DNA of 64,000 bases, taken from positions 5,952,001-6,016,000 of the forward strand of contig NZ_CP088022.1 in assembly GCF_013373795.3 (NCBI RefSeq), read 5' to 3'. A program made the translations under genes and the position numbers. Position 1 is the first letter of the stretch. Every line of letters begins with the position of its first letter. This document shows positions 60,989 through 64,000 of this stretch, piece by piece. The stretch is from Bradyrhizobium quebecense (GTDB taxonomy: Bacteria > Pseudomonadota > Alphaproteobacteria > Rhizobiales > Xanthobacteraceae). The notes under the pieces are model-generated. The model saw nothing but the letters and a program-made list of their open reading frames with translations, had not been told where the DNA came from and did no database searches.

Positions 60989-62173
60989 TCAGCCCTTCGA
61001 GAACGTCTTGCGCGGATCGAAGGCGTCGCGCGCGGCTTCGCCGATGAAGATCAGGAGCGACAGCATGATCGCGACCGAGAAGAAGCCGGTGAGGCCGAGC
61101 CACGGCGCCTGCACATTGGCCTTGCCCTGCGACAGCAATTCGCCGAGCGAGGGCGAACCGGGCGGCAGGCCGAAGCCGAGGAAATCCAGCGCCGTCAGCG
61201 TCATCACCGAGGACGAGACGATGAAGGGCAGGAACGTCATGGTCGCCACCATCGCGTTCGGCAGCAGATGGCGGAACATGATCACGCGGTTGGAGACGCC
61301 GAGCGCGCGCGCCGCCTGGATGTATTCGAAGTTGCGGCCGCGCAGGAATTCGGCGCGCACCAGGCCGACCAGCGAGACCCACGAGAACAACAGCAGGATG
61401 CCGAGCAGGATGAAGAAGCCCGGCGGCAGCACCGCCGAGATGATCAGCAGCAGATAGAGCGAGGGGATCGCGGTCCAGATCTCGATGAAGCGCTGGAAGC
61501 CGAGATCGATCCAGCCGCCGAAATAGCCCTGCACGCCGCCGGCGGCAACGCCGATGATCGAGGACAGGATGGTCAGTGTCAGGCCGAACAGCACCGAGAT
61601 GCGGAAGCCGTAGATCAATCGTGCGACGACGTCGCGGCCCTGATCGTCGGTGCCGAGCCAGTTGTATTCGAGGTCGCGGCAGCCGGTCAGCCCCTTCCGC
61701 TTCACCACGTCCGCGCACTGTTTTTCGGTCAGGAGCCAGGTTGGCTTCGACGGCACCGCCGTCGGCGGGTCGAGGTTGCGGCTGTCGTAGGAATAGCGGA
61801 TCGGCGGCCAGATCATGCTGCCGCCCTTGGCGGCGATCTGCTTCTGCAGATAGGGATCGCGATAGTCGGCCGCGGTCTCGAAGTCGCCGCCGAAGGTGGT
61901 CTCGGCATAGGTGAACACCACCGGCCAGTAGAGACGGCCGTCATATTTGACGACCAGCGGCTTGTCGTTGGCAATGAAATTGGCGAACAGCGACAGCACG
62001 AACAGCACGAGGAAGATCCAGAACGACCAGTAGCCGCGGCGGTTCGCCTTGAAATTCTGCCAGCGCCGCTGGTTGAGCGGCGACGGCGCGAAGGCGTGGC
62101 GGGTGGCAGGCACCGCCTCGCCCATCGGCGATTGCGTCGAGGTCTCGACCGGCTGGGGCGCGAGCACCGTCAT
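60989..62173 (-). CDS. yejE: Peptide ABC transporter permease (YejE-like)
   Basis: A 394-residue permease: N-terminal helix, a long periplasmic loop with LDPPTAVPSKPTWLLTEKQC ADVV, then the BPD_transp core with ARALGVSNRVIMFRHLLPN as coupling loop. The long loop after the first helix is characteristic of YejE. Its ATG overlaps the yejB stop by one base (TGATG). Confidence 0.92.
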   Translation of the reverse strand: MTVLAPQPVETSTQSPMGEAVPATRHAFAPSPLNQRRWQNFKANRRGYWSFWIFLVLFVLSLFANFIANDKPLVVKYDGRLYWPVVFTYAETTFGGDFETAADYRDPYLQKQIAAKGGSMIWPPIRYSYDSRNLDPPTAVPSKPTWLLTEKQCADVVKRKGLTGCRDLEYNWLGTDDQGRDVVARLIYGFRISVLFGLTLTILSSIIGVAAGGVQGYFGGWIDLGFQRFIEIWTAIPSLYLLLIISAVLPPGFFILLGILLLFSWVSLVGLVRAEFLRGRNFEYIQAARALGVSNRVIMFRHLLPNAMVATMTFLPFIVSSSVMTLTALDFLGFGLPPGSPSLGELLSQGKANVQAPWLGLTGFFSVAIMLSLLIFIGEAARDAFDPRKTFSKG

Positions 62174-63282
62174 CAGACCTCCCGCGCCTCGAAGTCGATC
62201 CGCGGATCGATCCACATATAGGCAAGATCGGAGATCAGATTGACCACCAGTCCGACCAGCGAGAAGATGAACAGCGTCCCGAACACCACCGGATAATCGC
62301 GGTTCAGGACGCTCTCGAAGCCGAGCAGGCCGAGCCCGTCAAGCGAGAAGATGGTCTCGATCAGCAGCGAGCCCGAGAAGAAGGCGTGGATGAACGCGCC
62401 CGGAAAGCCCGCGATCACGATCAGCATGGCGTTGCGGAAAATGTGGTTGTACAGCACCTGGCGCTCGCTGCAGCCCTTGGCGCGCGCGGTCATCACATAT
62501 TGCTTGCGGATCTCGTCGAGGAACGAATTCTTCGTCAGCAACGTCATGGTGGCGAAGGCGCCGAGCGCCATCGACACCAGCGGCAGCGTCAGGTGCCAGA
62601 AGTAATCGATGATCTTCCAGTACCAGGGGAATTGCGACCAGCCGTCCGAGGTCAGACCGCGCAACGGGAAGATATTGAGGAACGAGCCGCCGGCAAACAG
62701 CACGATCAACAGGATCGCAAACAGAAAGCCCGGGATCGCAAAGCCGATGATGATCACGGCCGACGTCCAGGTGTCGAACCGCGAACCATCCGTCACCGCC
62801 TTGCGGATGCCGAGCGGGATCGAGATCAGATAGGTCAATAGCGTCATCCAGATGCCGAGCGACATCGAGACCGGCAGCTTCTCCTTGATCAGCTGAAGCA
62901 CGCTGACGCTGCGGAAATAGCTTTCGCCGAAGTCGAACCGCGCGAAATTCCAGACCATCAGCGCGAACCGCTCCGGCGCCGGCTTGTCGAAGCCGAACTG
63001 CACCTCGAGCTTCTTGATAAAATCGGGATCGAGCCCCTGCGCGCCGCGATATTTCGAGTTGATGGCCGCGCCTGCGCCCGCGCCCTGGCCGCGCTGCGCG
63101 CCGAAATCGCCGCCGCCACCCGACACGCGCGAGGTGCCGCCGGTGTCGGCGCCATTGATCTGCGCAATGACGCGCTCGACCGGACCGCCGGGGGCAAACT
63201 GCACGACCACGAAGGAGACGAACAGGATGCCGAGCAGCGTCGGCAGCATCAGGAAGATACGTCGGGCGATATAGGCGCTCAT
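62173..63282 (-). CDS. yejB: Peptide ABC transporter permease (YejB-like)
   Basis: A 369-residue permease: the first helix MSAYIARRIFLMLPTLLGIL is followed by a Gly-rich periplasmic insert (GGDFGAQRGQGAGAGAAI), then the core helices and the coupling loop ARAKGCSERQVLYNHIFRNA. It is paired with YejE. Confidence 0.92.
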   Translation of the reverse strand: MSAYIARRIFLMLPTLLGILFVSFVVVQFAPGGPVERVIAQINGADTGGTSRVSGGGGDFGAQRGQGAGAGAAINSKYRGAQGLDPDFIKKLEVQFGFDKPAPERFALMVWNFARFDFGESYFRSVSVLQLIKEKLPVSMSLGIWMTLLTYLISIPLGIRKAVTDGSRFDTWTSAVIIIGFAIPGFLFAILLIVLFAGGSFLNIFPLRGLTSDGWSQFPWYWKIIDYFWHLTLPLVSMALGAFATMTLLTKNSFLDEIRKQYVMTARAKGCSERQVLYNHIFRNAMLIVIAGFPGAFIHAFFSGSLLIETIFSLDGLGLLGFESVLNRDYPVVFGTLFIFSLVGLVVNLISDLAYMWIDPRIDFEAREV

Positions 63283-63285
63283 CGG

Positions 63286-64000
63286 CTACTTCGCCTGCTC
63301 GAGCTTGGCGGCCTTGGCCGCATCGTACCACCAGTTCTCCGGCGCCCCGACGCCCTGGGTATATTTCGCCAGCTTCTCCATATGACCGAACTGGTCCCAG
63401 TAGGCGATCGGATGCGTGTTGCGGTACCACTGCGGCACCCAGTAGCGGCCGGCGCGAAACACGCGGTCGAAGGCGCGGCAGGCGATCGTCAGCTCATGGC
63501 GGCTGTTCGCGCTGATGATCTTCTCGATCAGTACGTCGATCGCGGGATTGGAAATGCCTGCGAGATTGTAGGAGCCCTTGGTCTTCGCAGCCTGCGAGGA
63601 GAAGAACGGCCGCATGCTGTCGCCGGGCGTCGCCGAGAAGCTGAAGCGCTGCATAGTCATGTCGAAATCGAAGTCTTCCACCCGGGCACGGTATTGCACC
63701 GCGTCGACCAGGCGGAACGTCGCATCGATGCCGAGCGTGCCGAGATTCTTGATGTAAGGCCCGTGGTGCGGTTGCAGCGAGGGCTCGTCGTTGAGGAATT
63801 CGATGGTCATGGGTGTGCCGTTCGGCAGCACACGCTTGCCGTCCTTGACCACACAGCCGGCCTCGTTGAGCAGCTGCACGGCCTTGCGCAGCAGCGCACG
63901 GTCCTGACCTGAACCGTCCGACATCGGCGGCACGAACGGCAGGCCGAACACCTCGTCGGGCACCTGGCCGCGGAACGGCTCGAGCAACGCAAGCTCCTCC
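63286..64000 (-). CDS. yejA: Peptide-binding protein, SBP family 5 (YejA-like), C-terminal part
   Basis: The frame is open to the window edge, so this is the last 238 residues or so of a longer protein of about 600. Words such as FGLPFVPPMSDGSGQDRALL, VLPNGTPMTIEFLNDEPSLQ and MTMQRFSFSATPGDSMRPFF belong to family 5 periplasmic binding proteins of the YejA branch, as does the end (VGAPENWWYDAAKAAKLEQ). Its position upstream of yejB on the same strand completes a yejABEF operon. The signal peptide lies outside the window. Confidence 0.9.
   Translation of the reverse strand, partial: EELALLEPFRGQVPDEVFGLPFVPPMSDGSGQDRALLRKAVQLLNEAGCVVKDGKRVLPNGTPMTIEFLNDEPSLQPHHGPYIKNLGTLGIDATFRLVDAVQYRARVEDFDFDMTMQRFSFSATPGDSMRPFFSSQAAKTKGSYNLAGISNPAIDVLIEKIISANSRHELTIACRAFDRVFRAGRYWVPQWYRNTHPIAYWDQFGHMEKLAKYTQGVGAPENWWYDAAKAAKLEQAK

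Overview
The window looks like a chromosomal segment of a Bradyrhizobium-like alphaproteobacterium. The evidence is GC-rich coding sequence, a PhyR-NepR-EcfG general stress response locus, a Tad/Cpa pilus locus, a urea transport and urease cluster, and several families of short palindromic repeats between genes. This is inferred from gene content; no database search was possible. I saw no tRNA, rRNA, IS element, prophage or CRISPR array.

Layout. 1-2.7 kb: end of an APS kinase gene and malate synthase G. 3-8.8 kb: envelope and stress genes (Thivi_2564-like membrane protein, DUF2865 protein, L,D-transpeptidase, AI-2E-type transporter, DUF883 and YqjE-like proteins) plus very small genes. 8.8-13.7 kb: two EamA exporters, a transglutaminase-like protein, a fluoride riboswitch ahead of a 57-residue membrane protein and crcB, and a nest of tiny stress genes. 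13.7-16 kb: a TetR regulator divergent from a cytochrome P450, with a perfect operator palindrome. 16-17.9 kb: phyR, nepR and ecfG. 18-26 kb: a GGDEF/EAL protein, a cupredoxin, a membrane protein, a MauG-like dihaem peroxidase and a CHASE-type HWE histidine kinase. 26.4-39.6 kb, all on the minus strand: urtABCDE then ureDAB, a DUF559 gene, an HD hydrolase, ureC, two ABM monooxygenases, ureE, ureF and ureG, with a sigma-54 type promoter ahead of urtA. 40-42.4 kb: a cold-shock group (DEAD helicase, IF-1 paralogue, Csp). 42.5-56.9 kb: Tad pilus genes, interrupted by a polytopic membrane protein and a fatty acid hydroxylase. 57-59.3 kb: an M17 aminopeptidase and an NlpC/P60 hydrolase. 59.4 kb to the end: a yejABEF-type peptide ABC transporter, with yejA cut by the window edge.

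Main themes. (1) Seven sites matching the EcfG promoter GGAAC-N16/17-CGTT lie 23-61 nt ahead of genes in the right orientation, and near-matches lie ahead of phyR and nepR-ecfG. The window therefore holds both the stress-response switch and part of its likely regulon, including uncharacterised proteins of 46-80 residues. (2) Palindromic repeats have entered genes: one family supplies the stop codon of three genes, and another supplies the start-side ribosome binding site and C-terminal codons of a DUF559 gene inside the urease operon. (3) The prepilin peptidase gene cpaA has a frameshift near its 3' end; the lost C-terminal segment is still readable in the next frame.
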